A DNA stretch of 37,737 nt. Origin: Paenibacillus periandrae. GTDB lineage: Bacteria > Bacillota > Bacilli > Paenibacillales > NBRC-103111. The translations under genes were made by a program, and so were the position numbers. The notes under the pieces are model-generated. The model searched no databases. It was not told where the DNA came from and saw only the letters and a program-made list of their open reading frames with translations. This document shows, in pieces, positions 1 to 8,683 of the stretch. The first letter of the stretch is position 1; every line of letters begins with the position of its first letter. Location of the stretch: positions 1 through 37,737 of the forward strand of contig NZ_JAJNMU010000047.1 of assembly GCF_022458865.1 (NCBI RefSeq), read 5' to 3'.

Positions 1-129
1 AATGCTACCGTTGAAGGTCGTCATAATCGTATTAAAGCCTTTCAACGCCGTCATTATTTTATTTGTAACCCCGATCGATACAAATCGGGGATTTTAGTTG
101 AATGTAATCGTCATCGCCTTTCAAGTTAA
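1..129 (+). CDS. ISL3-type transposase, C-terminal end (5' end outside window)
   Basis: The frame is open from base 1 to a TAA at 127-129 and gives the last 42 residues of a protein. It contains the block NATVEGRHNRIKAFQRR, which resembles the conserved C-terminal region of ISL3-family transposases (N-x-x-VEG-x-N-x-IK). The upstream part lies outside the window, so whether the transposase is whole cannot be judged. No terminal inverted repeat was recognised directly after the stop. The final nine bases overlap the 3' end of a converging small lipoprotein gene, which suggests that the end of the element lies very close. Family assignment is from the motif only. Confidence 0.6.
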   Translation, partial: NATVEGRHNRIKAFQRRHYFICNPDRYKSGILVECNRHRLSS

Positions 130-321
130 ATGAATCACTTCTAGATTAGGAGCAACGTGATCTGTGTAAGTTTTGAACAAAATTTGATCTACAGACGGCT
201 CATGACTAGGCATAGAATGGTTTGAACTGATGAATGGAGTGTATGAAATAGTTTCCTGTTTGCAACCATTCAATAAGATGGTAGTTAAAAATAGGGCAAC
301 TACAATGAGGTATCTCTTCAT
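121..321 (-). CDS. Small predicted lipoprotein, 66 aa
   Basis: The product starts with a lipoprotein signal peptide: MKRY, a hydrophobic stretch (LIVVALFLTTILL) and the lipobox LNGC, so Cys20 should be lipidated and the mature peptide anchored outside the membrane. The mature part is about 47 residues, polar, and not recognised as a known family. The ATG is preceded by AAGGGG at a spacing of about nine bases, which supports translation. The 3' end overlaps the end of the transposase fragment on the other strand by nine bases, so the original C-terminus may have been altered by insertion of that element. Function unknown. Confidence 0.55.
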   Translation of the reverse strand: MKRYLIVVALFLTTILLNGCKQETISYTPFISSNHSMPSHEPSVDQILFKTYTDHVAPNLEVIHLT

Positions 322-623
322 ATATCAAACCCCTTCGGTAATAAAATTAACCTTTTATCTATTCATCACCTAATATACTTGTAAACAAATCCTGAATTAT
401 ATGCACTCCCCAAAAATACAAAAGTACTAATAGATCGATGAATTTGTTGATGACATTGGTACATGGCTTCATTATTTGTTCCGTGAATAGTAAAATCATA
501 CCATATATAAGTCGAATTTGGCAGAGAATTGTAGAAAGAATGGCGAGTTTCAAAACAACTTGCCATCCCTTCCCATCAGAGTTACCATACACACACTCAA
601 ACAACGGGAAGGGGATTTGCACT
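322..623. other. AT-rich stretch without a convincing gene
   Basis: Several overlapping frames are open here on both strands (for example minus 359-664 from a TTG, and minus 366-566). None has a clear ribosome binding site or recognisable motif. Because low-information AT-rich DNA leaves all frames open, no gene is called. Confidence 0.4.
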
Positions 624-770
624 ATGGAAGATTGGCCGGAATGGTTAGTGAAAGGTCTGTACAAGAGGTTTGATGAACTATCTCTATCTGTTGAACAGCA
701 GGAACATATCGCTCCATTGATCGAAAAATCATCAAAATTGCTAACGGATTTGAAAAGTGGGGATGATTAA
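624..770 (+). CDS. Small hypothetical protein, 48 aa
   Basis: The ATG at 624 has a good ribosome binding site (AAGGGGA about nine bases upstream), and the peptide beginning MEDWPEWLVKGLYKRF is charged and probably helical. An in-frame upstream ATG at 438 would give 110 residues, but that start lacks a comparable RBS and the extra segment looks non-coding, so the short form is preferred. No family is recognised. The gene sits among remnants of mobile elements. Confidence 0.45.
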   Translation: MEDWPEWLVKGLYKRFDELSLSVEQQEHIAPLIEKSSKLLTDLKSGDD

Positions 771-878
771 GGAGATTAAGCTTTTTTTAAAAGAGAATCA
801 TTTGGAGTTTTGACGATCAAACAGCATGGACTCGCCATGCCATCTGTCTAATCCTCTATTCTTATTACAGGTTGGAGC

Positions 879-1070
879 CTATTCTTCGAGCTCTTCAATC
901 TCCATCCCACTTCTCAGGGTAAATAAATAACGCGTTGGCGAGAGAATGGTTTTCTTCTCTACCAACGCGTTAAATAGTTCGTCATCAAAATGTTCAAGTA
1001 AATCCTGCAGCGCATTCATAACTTGTACAATTTCGTTTACTCGATTCTTGATTTGAGCTTTTTGATCCAT
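879..1070 (-). pseudogene. Serine recombinase/resolvase, C-terminal remnant
   Basis: The 63-residue frame contains NRVNEIVQVMNALQ followed by FDDELFNALVEKKTILSP and a tail of the type F-x-L-x-SGM-x-x-EE. This combination matches, from memory, the extreme C-terminus of large serine recombinases of Firmicutes. The catalytic resolvase domain and the zinc-ribbon region that should precede it are missing upstream, and no RBS is visible before the ATG at 1070. It is therefore most likely a leftover of a deleted integrative element or resolvase gene rather than a working gene. Confidence 0.5.
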
Positions 1071-1212
1071 ACCATTAAATGTATATCACTGTTATTAACT
1101 AAACTCTTGACGACGAGGCAATGAGAACCATAGCCCATCAAGCCATGCCAGCTCTTGTTCCGTTAACTCATTCATGTCGGCAGCATTTCAGTCACTCTTT
1201 TCTAGTGATGCC
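1071..1212 (-). other. Spacer with one 26-codon ORF of doubtful status
   Basis: A minus-strand frame from ATG 1175 to TAA 1095 encodes 26 residues beginning MNELTEQELAWLDGLWF. No strong RBS precedes it. It could be a further scrap of the mobile element represented by the recombinase tail. Nothing else is seen here. Confidence 0.2.
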
Positions 1213-1830
1213 TTAGTTAAACTTCGCGGTCCTTGTCTCCGGATCCCACTCCACTTGAATGCCGAGGATTTCCGCAAGCTGCCGGACCGGTAAAAATGTC
1301 ACGTCTTTTTTAATCGCAGGCACCGCCTCTTCCAGCAGCACTTTTTCCCCGTCAACCAGCATCTCAGACTTTCCGATGTGCATGACGATGGTCTTCCCGT
1401 CTTTGGTCAGCGTTATTTTCTGTTCGCTTGCTTCCCAATCCACTTTGAACCCGAATACGTCAGCAATTGCCCGCAGCGGAACCATAGTTCGTCCGTTCTC
1501 GATATAGGGCCATGCTTCGACCACTCCACTGACTTGCAGATATAACCCGTTCACAAGGACCAGGACACGGTTCTTCTTCGCTTCCGCACACGAAGGAAGA
1601 TCCAGTTCGATCTTCTTGCCATCTGCCGTTATGATGCCCATCCTCCCTTTGGAAGACCTATCGCTGGGAGTATCACCCATGCTACCGTTACATGATGGCA
1701 TCGGCACTGAATCCGACCAGTAGAAATCCCTGTCTGCATACGCCGTAGTTCCGAATACCAGAACACAAAGCAAACCGAGCACACTGTACTTCCATTTTGA
1801 TTTGAACAATTGTATCAGCTCCATTTTCAT
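1213..1830 (-). CDS. Secreted copper amine oxidase N-terminal-type domain protein, 205 aa
   Basis: The protein has a signal peptide (hydrophobic core YSVLGLLCVLVFG, probable cleavage after TAYA) and would be exported. Its C-terminal half carries two copies of the repeat typical of the copper amine oxidase N-terminal (stalk) domain common in Paenibacillus. The repeats are NGRTMVPLRAIADVFGFKVDW followed by a KDGK-x-I strand, and TFLPVRQLAEILGIQVEWD. These domains are non-catalytic and thought to be structural or wall-associated. The ATG at 1830 is chosen because TGAGGT lies just upstream of it; an ATG three codons earlier is possible. It lies 53 bases after the M56 peptidase stop on the same strand and probably belongs to that operon, which suggests an envelope-related target. 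Substrate or partner unknown. Confidence 0.8.
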   Translation of the reverse strand: MKMELIQLFKSKWKYSVLGLLCVLVFGTTAYADRDFYWSDSVPMPSCNGSMGDTPSDRSSKGRMGIITADGKKIELDLPSCAEAKKNRVLVLVNGLYLQVSGVVEAWPYIENGRTMVPLRAIADVFGFKVDWEASEQKITLTKDGKTIVMHIGKSEMLVDGEKVLLEEAVPAIKKDVTFLPVRQLAEILGIQVEWDPETRTAKFN

Positions 1831-1883
1831 ATACCTCATTAACTATTCATTGATATCCAATACTTGATCTCTGGGGATATTTG

Positions 1884-3761
1884 CTAGTGGAGAAGGACTG
1901 GAAGGAAGTTAGCTGAAGGAGGCTTGATCTCCTCTTCCCCGCTCTTATAAGTGAAAATTTCGACCTTCACCGTATCCTCCTCTTCACCGCTTGCCACTAT
2001 CTTGAAAGAGCGGTTCACGTTACTTTCACCTGGCGTAAAGATAGATCGAGTACCGCTTCGAGCTGCAGGATTCCAGTACACCAAATTACCTGCTGCCTCA
2101 TCTATGACAGACAGGCTAATTGATGGAGAAATGTCCGACGTTTCTTTGACATCGAGGGCCAAGGTTTCTCCGCTGTTCATGACAAAAGCTTTTCCGAGCT
2201 GAATACCCTGAGTACCGTCAGTATTTTCGTCAATTACAGATCTCGGCAACTTCATACTATTATTGAAAATATTCGTGATTTTATTTTTCTTGTCATAGGT
2301 CGTTAGCTGCTTGTAACCGATAACATCATCGCTTTTCGTTTTGGACAGATTGAATGTAAATTCCTTAGGGGTAAGGATTTCATAAATCACATACACCCCG
2401 CGCTGGATGACCTCGTCGATAAATGCAGCATGATCATATTGATATCTGTTGTTGGAGTACTTCAGTTCAAAAGCAATTTGGTTCGAAATCATTTTTTTAA
2501 TGACGCTATCCTCTTTATACGCTTCTGCTTTGTCGGTGAAAGCGACAGTTACGGTTCGATCCTGCACGATTATTGTTTTTGTGGTCATTCCGGCAACGGA
2601 GGAGTCATCTTTGTCCTTCCATAGAATACCCACCTTATAATAAGGCTCTGTGCGGTTAAAGTAATCCAGTTTCAATCCAGTGTCATCGATATACAAATCT
2701 GTTGCCAAAACGCCCATTTGGGATTTTCCCAGCGTGGCTTGTACATTTCCTTCTAGCGTATCGTTTACATTGTAATAGGTCTTAATGCCTCCGCTGTACT
2801 CCGTAATCGGTTGTGGCGCTTTCGCAAATACCACGGATGAGGAGAAGAGGGCTACGGCTGCGATCATTACGGCAGTCACGATGCCGGCGAGTGCCTGGCC
2901 TCTTCCTTTACTTGGGTTCATAATCAGCTTAAATCTTCGGTATAGCTGCTTCTTAGGCTGAGCCAGGCTACTATTAAGGGCAGGTGAGGCTTGGGAAGCA
3001 AAATGCAAAATCATTTCGCTATAAAGCTTCTTTTCCATGGGATGCATCTTTTGGGATAGGGCTTCATCTACAGCATATTCGCAGGCTTCGCTTACATTGG
3101 CCAGGGCCAAATAGGAAACCGGATTAAACCAGTGCAGGCAGTTCACGATCACGGCAAAAAGCTTCAGCCACGCGTCTTTTTGCTTGTGGTGAATCAATTC
3201 ATGCTTTAATGCCAGTTGATAATCCTCCGTACTCATATTCGTAACGGGAAATACAATTTGGGGCTTAACGAACCCGATTAACATAGGTGAATGCACGTTC
3301 GGACTGGCCAGCACATTCAGGTTTTTCACTATGTCGATTCGGGTACCTTGAAGCGCCTTGCGTTTAAATCGAAAGTAATTAAAAAAGTTAAAGCACAGCA
3401 TGATGACAAAACCGCTGACCCAGATTCCCAGGACCCAAGCTTCGGGAGCTATAACTGGGATATTAAGGTTATCGTTCAAAACACCTTCGCTGGAAGGTAC
3501 AGGCGGTTCCATTGCTTTTGTCCCTATTGCTGTCGTCGTATTTCCAGCAAATGAAACTGTACTTGTGTCCGGCATCAGGGAATGAGGAAAAAGGGCTGGC
3601 ACTTGGATACCGAGCGGAACGATAAACAGCAGCAAGGCCGACAGACAGATGTAATAATACCAACGGCCGCCGCATTTAGCAGCAAGCTTCGTTTTAAACA
3701 GAATGAGGCACAGACTAGCGATACTGCCGGAAAGGGAGGTCATAAGCAGCCATTTAATCAT
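1884..3761 (-). CDS. M56-family membrane metallopeptidase (BlaR1/MecR1-like) with a distinct extracellular domain, 625 aa
   Basis: The N-terminal third is a polytopic membrane module. It carries the M56 zinc site H187-E-L-I-H191 in KHELIHHKQ and a downstream EACEYAVDEAL segment (E228, D232), as in BlaR1/MecR1. A further membrane segment lies at about residues 291-313. Residues 314-625 are predicted outside the cell. In BlaR1 this region is a penicillin-binding sensor with SxxK and KTG motifs; no such motifs are seen here, so beta-lactam sensing is not implied and the ligand is unknown. The start is taken at ATG 3761, which has GGGAGG ten bases upstream and overlaps the end of the blaI-like gene by eight bases, indicating translational coupling. 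By analogy, the peptidase would relieve repression when its extracellular domain senses a signal. Confidence 0.85.
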   Translation of the reverse strand: MIKWLLMTSLSGSIASLCLILFKTKLAAKCGGRWYYYICLSALLLFIVPLGIQVPALFPHSLMPDTSTVSFAGNTTTAIGTKAMEPPVPSSEGVLNDNLNIPVIAPEAWVLGIWVSGFVIMLCFNFFNYFRFKRKALQGTRIDIVKNLNVLASPNVHSPMLIGFVKPQIVFPVTNMSTEDYQLALKHELIHHKQKDAWLKLFAVIVNCLHWFNPVSYLALANVSEACEYAVDEALSQKMHPMEKKLYSEMILHFASQASPALNSSLAQPKKQLYRRFKLIMNPSKGRGQALAGIVTAVMIAAVALFSSSVVFAKAPQPITEYSGGIKTYYNVNDTLEGNVQATLGKSQMGVLATDLYIDDTGLKLDYFNRTEPYYKVGILWKDKDDSSVAGMTTKTIIVQDRTVTVAFTDKAEAYKEDSVIKKMISNQIAFELKYSNNRYQYDHAAFIDEVIQRGVYVIYEILTPKEFTFNLSKTKSDDVIGYKQLTTYDKKNKITNIFNNSMKLPRSVIDENTDGTQGIQLGKAFVMNSGETLALDVKETSDISPSISLSVIDEAAGNLVYWNPAARSGTRSIFTPGESNVNRSFKIVASGEEEDTVKVEIFTYKSGEEEIKPPSANFLPVLLH

Positions 3762-4125
3762 GGAAATCGGCCTCCCGTTTAATAAATTCACGGAGCTCGT
3801 CGATATCCTTTTTAGTGAGGTTTTCATCCTTGAACAAGGCACTGATCAGGCTTTTGGCAGAACCGTTATGTATGGAGCGTACGAAGCTCTGCGTCTGCAG
3901 TTTTTGATATTCCTTTTCGCTTAAGGCCGCCCAATATTCATATGCGTGAGAGCGTCCAAGCTTGATGGAATGCAGAGCGCCTTTGTCAATCAGTCTGCCA
4001 GCCAGGGTGATAAGCGTCGTAATTTTTTTGTCAGGCAATTTTTCCGCAATTTCCTTGGTGGTCATCCTTTCTCCGCTCTCCCAGATGACTTGCATAATCT
4101 CCATTTCCGCCTTGGTAATTTGCAT
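3754..4125 (-). CDS. BlaI/MecI/CopY-family transcriptional repressor, 123 aa
   Basis: The length and layout match the family. The N-terminal winged helix begins QITKAEMEIMQVIWESG, continues with MTTKEIAEKL, and has a wing containing KGALHSIKLGRSHAYEY. The C-terminal helices (LISALF, LTKKDIDELREFIK) form the dimerisation and inactivation region. It is the first gene of the operon with the M56 peptidase, and its RBS (AAAGGAGGAG) is strong. Its promoter contains the palindrome expected for its own binding, so it is most likely autoregulated and derepressed when the M56 partner signals. The signal sensed cannot be told from the sequence. Confidence 0.9.
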   Translation of the reverse strand: MQITKAEMEIMQVIWESGERMTTKEIAEKLPDKKITTLITLAGRLIDKGALHSIKLGRSHAYEYWAALSEKEYQKLQTQSFVRSIHNGSAKSLISALFKDENLTKKDIDELREFIKREADFHD

Positions 4126-4148
4126 ATCAACACTTCTCCTCCTTTCGA

Positions 4149-4195
4149 TTCTACAACTCGTTTTTTATTATACAAAATGTAGAAACGAAAAGCAA
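4149..4195 (-). promoter_or_regulatory. Promoter of the blaI-M56 operon with embedded BlaI-type operator
   Basis: On the minus strand a -35 box TTGCTT (4190-4195) and a perfect -10 box TATAAT (4167-4172) are separated by exactly 17 bases. The palindrome TACA-N3-TGTA (4171-4181) overlaps the -10 box, and larger arms TTCTACA (4149-4155) and TGTAGAA (4178-4184) form a second inverted pair that extends past the likely transcription start. TACA/TGTA dyads are the known core of BlaI/MecI operators. The position implies direct occlusion of RNA polymerase and autoregulation. Confidence 0.75.
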
Positions 4196-4222
4196 CTCCT
4201 GACGATCATAAGAAAAGACAGT

Positions 4223-4260
4223 AAAAAAAGACAGGGCTTGTCTGAAGCAAGCTCTGTCTA
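4223..4260 (-). terminator. Rho-independent terminator of the carbohydrate operon
   Basis: Arms 4229-4240 and 4248-4259 (AGACAGGGCTTG against CAAGCTCTGTCT, one G-U pair) enclose a seven-base loop. On the minus strand the stem is followed by a run of seven T (complement of 4223-4229). It lies about 105 bases beyond the stop of the 1428-residue secreted protein and upstream of the blaI promoter, so it separates the two operons. Confidence 0.8.
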
Positions 4261-4364
4261 TATGAATTGAGGCACAATCACAATCAGTTGCATACACTGC
4301 AGTCAGCTTTTGTACGCGTCACTGAAATGGAGTTGTTACCTCTGTTACGGGACTCTTTGTCAGT

Positions 4365-7300
4365 TTACGGCACTATTTCTACCCGCTTGGATAACGGGAT
4401 GGCTTTTACACCTGTCTGCCTGTCAGGGTTTTTGTAGAACCGAGCCTCTTGAACGGTGATGGCCGTTTGGACCGACACTTTTTTGGCTCGAAGCGTTATT
4501 TGGAGCAGTGCCTCTCCATTTCGTATGAGGGGATTCACTGTAGTAAAATCAATTGTGTACAAGCCATCTCCGCCTGATATCGAAGCAGCAGCATGCTCCG
4601 GCAACGTCGCGGTACCTACCAGATCAAAAAGCTGAGCATCGAAGCTGAACTTCAGCGTTCCTCCGTATACCGATTGATAGACGGAACTGCCAACCGTTGA
4701 ACTTCCATCGTAGGCATCTAACTTGAAGGTATGATCATCCATTAGATTCAATCTGGTTGGACCACGCAGCGCCGCTTCCGGCATTATCTCTCCCGCCTTC
4801 GCTTTAATGTCGCCCGATTGACCTGATGAAACAAATCCAAAATAACCGCTTTGTGTAATCGGATTGTCCCTGTCCACGACATCCAGTACTTTCAGGCCGT
4901 TCACATAGCACAAGATCCGAACGCCGCCCTCCACATTGACAGCACCAGCATAAATTCTTGAATCGCTGCCGTTGAATTGATTGTTAGGGAATGTAAGAAA
5001 CAGCTTCTGCTTGCCGTCGATCCATTTTTGCAGCTCCCACACCGTCGGCTTAAATATAATCAAGTAGTTCGTATCCTGGTTGAGCGGCTTATTGGGTGTC
5101 TGCGAGCGAATAAGCATACCTGGCCACTCCAGCCCATTGTTTGCAAAGTCGTAGCTCATATTCCAGGCAAACAGCGTATCCCCGAATTTGGAACGGGTAT
5201 ATCGCGTCATATCCTTGGCAAAAATGTTCCACCCACCGGCTGTATTGAACGTATCCGACCACCCGGCTGTATCGTCCAATATCGACTGAAAGTTAACTTT
5301 CGGCACAAGCGGAAGCTCTGTAGAAATAACCCTTTCCTCATATAATCGGGTCGCGGCCAGTAACGTGGCTTCTTCAGCTAAAAGCTGCTCATAGGCCACT
5401 CCTTCATCACCGAAATGCGTGTAAGCCCTGTCTCCCGCTTGCTGAAGATCGTTCCTTGCATAAGCTGGATATTGCCCCGGCAGACTGCCTTCGGAAGTTG
5501 TATCCATCATCCTGCGTTCCAACTGGATAACCTCCAACAGCCGCTTTCGGGCATCGAGCGCCTTTAGTTTGGATTGAAGCAGACTGCGCGCCGTGTTAAG
5601 CTGTTCATCCGTAGACGATGATTGCATGACTATAGTCTGCGCGGCATCAATGGCTTGTTTAAAATCGTCCAATATAGTTTGCGGAAACAAACCCTCTCTC
5701 TCCGCTTTAACGTATATATACCGTGCATCGACAATCGTTTTGCGCAATAGATCGGCTGCTGGAAGCTCTTCCAAGGGCACAATAAGACCAATATCGTCGT
5801 AATATACGGACTGCAGAGTCGCCTGAGGTTTATTATTCCAGGTTAGCGTCGATTCGCTCCATCCGTCCTCGGCTAATCCATATACCGTGGTACTGGCTCC
5901 GTCTGCAGCAGCACCGCTTGCACGAAGCAGCAGCTTCACGCTTGTAATTTGTTTACCTGCCAGATTACCTAATGGGAATTGCAAATAAATTTCTTCCTGG
6001 TAACCGGTATTCCAATATGCTGCATTAAACGAGGTTGTATTGCCGTAGTTTGTATTCGCATCATCTGTCCCCGTCTTGGTACGTACTCCAGCACTTTTGG
6101 TCGCATAGAGAATCATGGGGGTCGCGGAATCTTCTGTCATCACCTCAAGCCTCGGCTGGTTCGTACCGGTCCGTTTCGTTGCGAACGTCGTCCGGCTGCT
6201 GGCACCTCTCACGGTAAGACTGGCTGCAACATCCCGCTTGCTTTCATCCCGAATGAATGATGTCACATCATAAGCAAGCCAAGCAGAGCTTGTTGTCGGA
6301 AGCGTCTGGGTATCAAGCTCAATCAGACTGTCGCCTGCCCCCGGCAGCGGCTCTTTAGCCACATATACAACAGCGGACGTGTTCGACGCTCCCGTTATAA
6401 ACTCCAACTTATGCTGCGTCCACTCTGTTCCGTACGTCATCCCGGTCACTGTATCTCCCCCAAAGTTCCGTACGCCGAAAACAGATGCCGAATCTGGGGA
6501 CGAGGCTTTGGTCCATAGCGATACCGTATAGTGCGTGTTTGGAGTTAAACCGGTCACTGTTTGCTCAAGCTCCGAGACGCTCCCGCTAAGCTGGGCACTG
6601 CCGTTCTGAGTGCGTGTTATCGCGGTTTGCGATGACCAGGCCGCACCCGCTGCGTAAATATGCTGAGCCCGGCCTTTCGTTACCAACCATGGCTCCAGCG
6701 TTCTCGTCTCGAAGCTGCCATTCATCACACGGTCAGCGGTAAGGGGAATCATAGACGCAACAGTTCCGATGACAGGCGGAGCTGCAAAATCATGTCCCGT
6801 CTTGAATAATGGCTGCCCGTATTCGTATGCCCCTATATCAGGAGCGGCTCCGGTATACCCGTCTGTAATACCGGGGACAACTATTCCTGCATCAATGCCA
6901 GGCGAATTCGCCATTAACCGAAAATCGAAATGATCCGGGTTTATAAATTGTGGATCGATACCAAGCATGAGATTGTTGCCGGTCACATAGCCTGACGCTT
7001 CACCAAATTGAACCTCGCCTCCGGTCACAATATTGTTGAAGATACGATCTCCATACATATCTCCTTTGAACACGATTGCATAAGTGCCCATCCCCAGGGT
7101 ATTGACTGCAGCGGTATTATTATAGACCAAATTGTAGTTACTCGGAGAGTTAAGGCGAATAGGATCGGAATTCGGCACATTCCATATGACGTTATGGTGT
7201 ATGATAAAATGGCTGCTTTGATTGTCCGTATAAATTCCCATGCCCAGGTGTGTATACATATCGTGGAACGTATTGTACCGGATTTCGGTATTTCGGGCAT

Positions 7301-8651
7301 CATCTGCTGCCGTATAGAACAACCCGCTGTCCTTCGTAATTAAACCGCCGTAAGAAACGTCATTGTATTCTACGATCATACGAGCGGGATCATCCAATTT
7401 GATTACATCTCTGCCCGATCGGGTTACGGTGTTATAACCGATATAATGTCCGGTTCCGCTGGCGAATACAACCCCGTTCCATGTACCTGCATAATTGCCG
7501 TCATGAATATAATTATTAACGATTTGGTTGTATTGTCCCTTTACATTCAAAATACTCGCGGAGCTGAAGGTAAGCTCGCTGTTCATAAGTTCATTGTACT
7601 CGCCCCTTATTGTCAAACCGTTATTCTCCTCCAGCGGATTCCCTTTGTTGTTCCGGCTGTTGTGAGACACATACTGTGCATGGAGCCTGTCGATGACAAG
7701 ATGATTCGATTGATCGTTCGTCTTAATACTTGTCGCGAACAGCCGAAGCCCCTCCAGCCGAATATAGGACCGGTCAGACAAGTCGAAACCATAAATTCGT
7801 TTTTTTGCCTCAACCTTTACATTTGAGGCATCATACCCCGCAGGCGGCTTAATGAACAGACGCCGGTTCTGTTCATCCAGCCACCACTCGTTCTCCGCAT
7901 CCAGTGCAGCTTTAATTCCCGATAAAACATACGGTGTCCCACTTCTCGGGTCATAGTTCGAGTTAGCTGCCCGGACCGAAGTGAAGGTCAGCTTATGAGA
8001 GGCGGGGTCGTACTGCGTCACAACGCTGTCATCACCAACCCAGCTCGAGCCCCCGGCAAACCAGATGTCCGCTCCGGTCCAATCGATATTGCCAGGGAGG
8101 CTTCCATCTGTAAGGGTTGTGTTGCTCCCCGCTTCCGCCGTCGCCCTGGAAGGCTCCATCAGCGTCCCAGTATTGTTCGGCCATCTTGCGATTTCCGCCA
8201 TCGCGCCGTTAATAAAAATCTGGTTGCCGGAGCCAAGCGACCCTTCCATTGGCGCTTGCAGCAGCGGGAGCGCTCCTGATGAATCAAATGACCATCCGGA
8301 CACAGGATCCGCCCCGCTAATAGTGACATTTTCGTTCGGATAACTCTTAAATGTAATGGGAGCTGACTCTACTCCTGATCTTGGCGGGGTTACGGTTTCC
8401 CTGTAGGTTCCTTCCCGAATCAACGCGGTGTCTCCAGGCTGCATCATGCTTGCCGCTTTCTGGATCGTTCTCCAAGGGCTCGATAAACTGCCATCTCCAG
8501 TCATGTCGTCTCCCGTTACCGCCACGTAATACGTATTCGGTGAAGCGTTTACATTTTCAGGCTTCATCAGCATGATCATCGGCAAAGCAAGCACATAGAC
8601 GACAAGCAGGCCAATGAATTTCAGCACCCTTCCATGAAGGCATGTACACAT
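4365..8651 (-). CDS. Secreted multidomain right-handed beta-helix protein, probable polysaccharide-active, 1428 aa
   Basis: An N-terminal hydrophobic segment (about residues 11-30) should direct export. From about residue 40 there is a DUF1565-type start (TYYVAVTGDDMTGDGS, SSPWRTIQKAA, AGDT-like loop, GTYRETVTPP). It is followed by many beta-helix rungs up to about residue 607, ending with the usual FRLMANSPGIDAG and DIGAYEYG strands. Next come a carbohydrate-binding-like jelly roll (from VMNGSFET, about 644), a DNRLRE/CBM96-like domain (about 847-950, TDDANTNYG, WSESTLTWNN), a helical FIVAR-like linker (about 963-1100), a LamG/concanavalin-like module (about 1115-1290) and a cohesin-like beta-sandwich at the end. 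Beta-helix proteins of this layout include polysaccharide lyases and hydrolases; the catalytic class cannot be fixed here. It is last in the transporter operon, which suggests that it degrades or binds the polymer whose fragments are imported. RBS AAAGGATG is present. Confidence 0.8.
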   Translation of the reverse strand: MCTCLHGRVLKFIGLLVVYVLALPMIMLMKPENVNASPNTYYVAVTGDDMTGDGSLSSPWRTIQKAASMMQPGDTALIREGTYRETVTPPRSGVESAPITFKSYPNENVTISGADPVSGWSFDSSGALPLLQAPMEGSLGSGNQIFINGAMAEIARWPNNTGTLMEPSRATAEAGSNTTLTDGSLPGNIDWTGADIWFAGGSSWVGDDSVVTQYDPASHKLTFTSVRAANSNYDPRSGTPYVLSGIKAALDAENEWWLDEQNRRLFIKPPAGYDASNVKVEAKKRIYGFDLSDRSYIRLEGLRLFATSIKTNDQSNHLVIDRLHAQYVSHNSRNNKGNPLEENNGLTIRGEYNELMNSELTFSSASILNVKGQYNQIVNNYIHDGNYAGTWNGVVFASGTGHYIGYNTVTRSGRDVIKLDDPARMIVEYNDVSYGGLITKDSGLFYTAADDARNTEIRYNTFHDMYTHLGMGIYTDNQSSHFIIHHNVIWNVPNSDPIRLNSPSNYNLVYNNTAAVNTLGMGTYAIVFKGDMYGDRIFNNIVTGGEVQFGEASGYVTGNNLMLGIDPQFINPDHFDFRLMANSPGIDAGIVVPGITDGYTGAAPDIGAYEYGQPLFKTGHDFAAPPVIGTVASMIPLTADRVMNGSFETRTLEPWLVTKGRAQHIYAAGAAWSSQTAITRTQNGSAQLSGSVSELEQTVTGLTPNTHYTVSLWTKASSPDSASVFGVRNFGGDTVTGMTYGTEWTQHKLEFITGASNTSAVVYVAKEPLPGAGDSLIELDTQTLPTTSSAWLAYDVTSFIRDESKRDVAASLTVRGASSRTTFATKRTGTNQPRLEVMTEDSATPMILYATKSAGVRTKTGTDDANTNYGNTTSFNAAYWNTGYQEEIYLQFPLGNLAGKQITSVKLLLRASGAAADGASTTVYGLAEDGWSESTLTWNNKPQATLQSVYYDDIGLIVPLEELPAADLLRKTIVDARYIYVKAEREGLFPQTILDDFKQAIDAAQTIVMQSSSTDEQLNTARSLLQSKLKALDARKRLLEVIQLERRMMDTTSEGSLPGQYPAYARNDLQQAGDRAYTHFGDEGVAYEQLLAEEATLLAATRLYEERVISTELPLVPKVNFQSILDDTAGWSDTFNTAGGWNIFAKDMTRYTRSKFGDTLFAWNMSYDFANNGLEWPGMLIRSQTPNKPLNQDTNYLIIFKPTVWELQKWIDGKQKLFLTFPNNQFNGSDSRIYAGAVNVEGGVRILCYVNGLKVLDVVDRDNPITQSGYFGFVSSGQSGDIKAKAGEIMPEAALRGPTRLNLMDDHTFKLDAYDGSSTVGSSVYQSVYGGTLKFSFDAQLFDLVGTATLPEHAAASISGGDGLYTIDFTTVNPLIRNGEALLQITLRAKKVSVQTAITVQEARFYKNPDRQTGVKAIPLSKRVEIVP

Positions 8652-8683
8652 AAACCATCATCCTTTTCATTGTATTATGACAA

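Noticed and set aside
1884..4125. A classical beta-lactam-sensing blaR1-blaI pair
   Set aside because: The extracellular part lacks penicillin-binding motifs and no beta-lactamase gene is in the operon.
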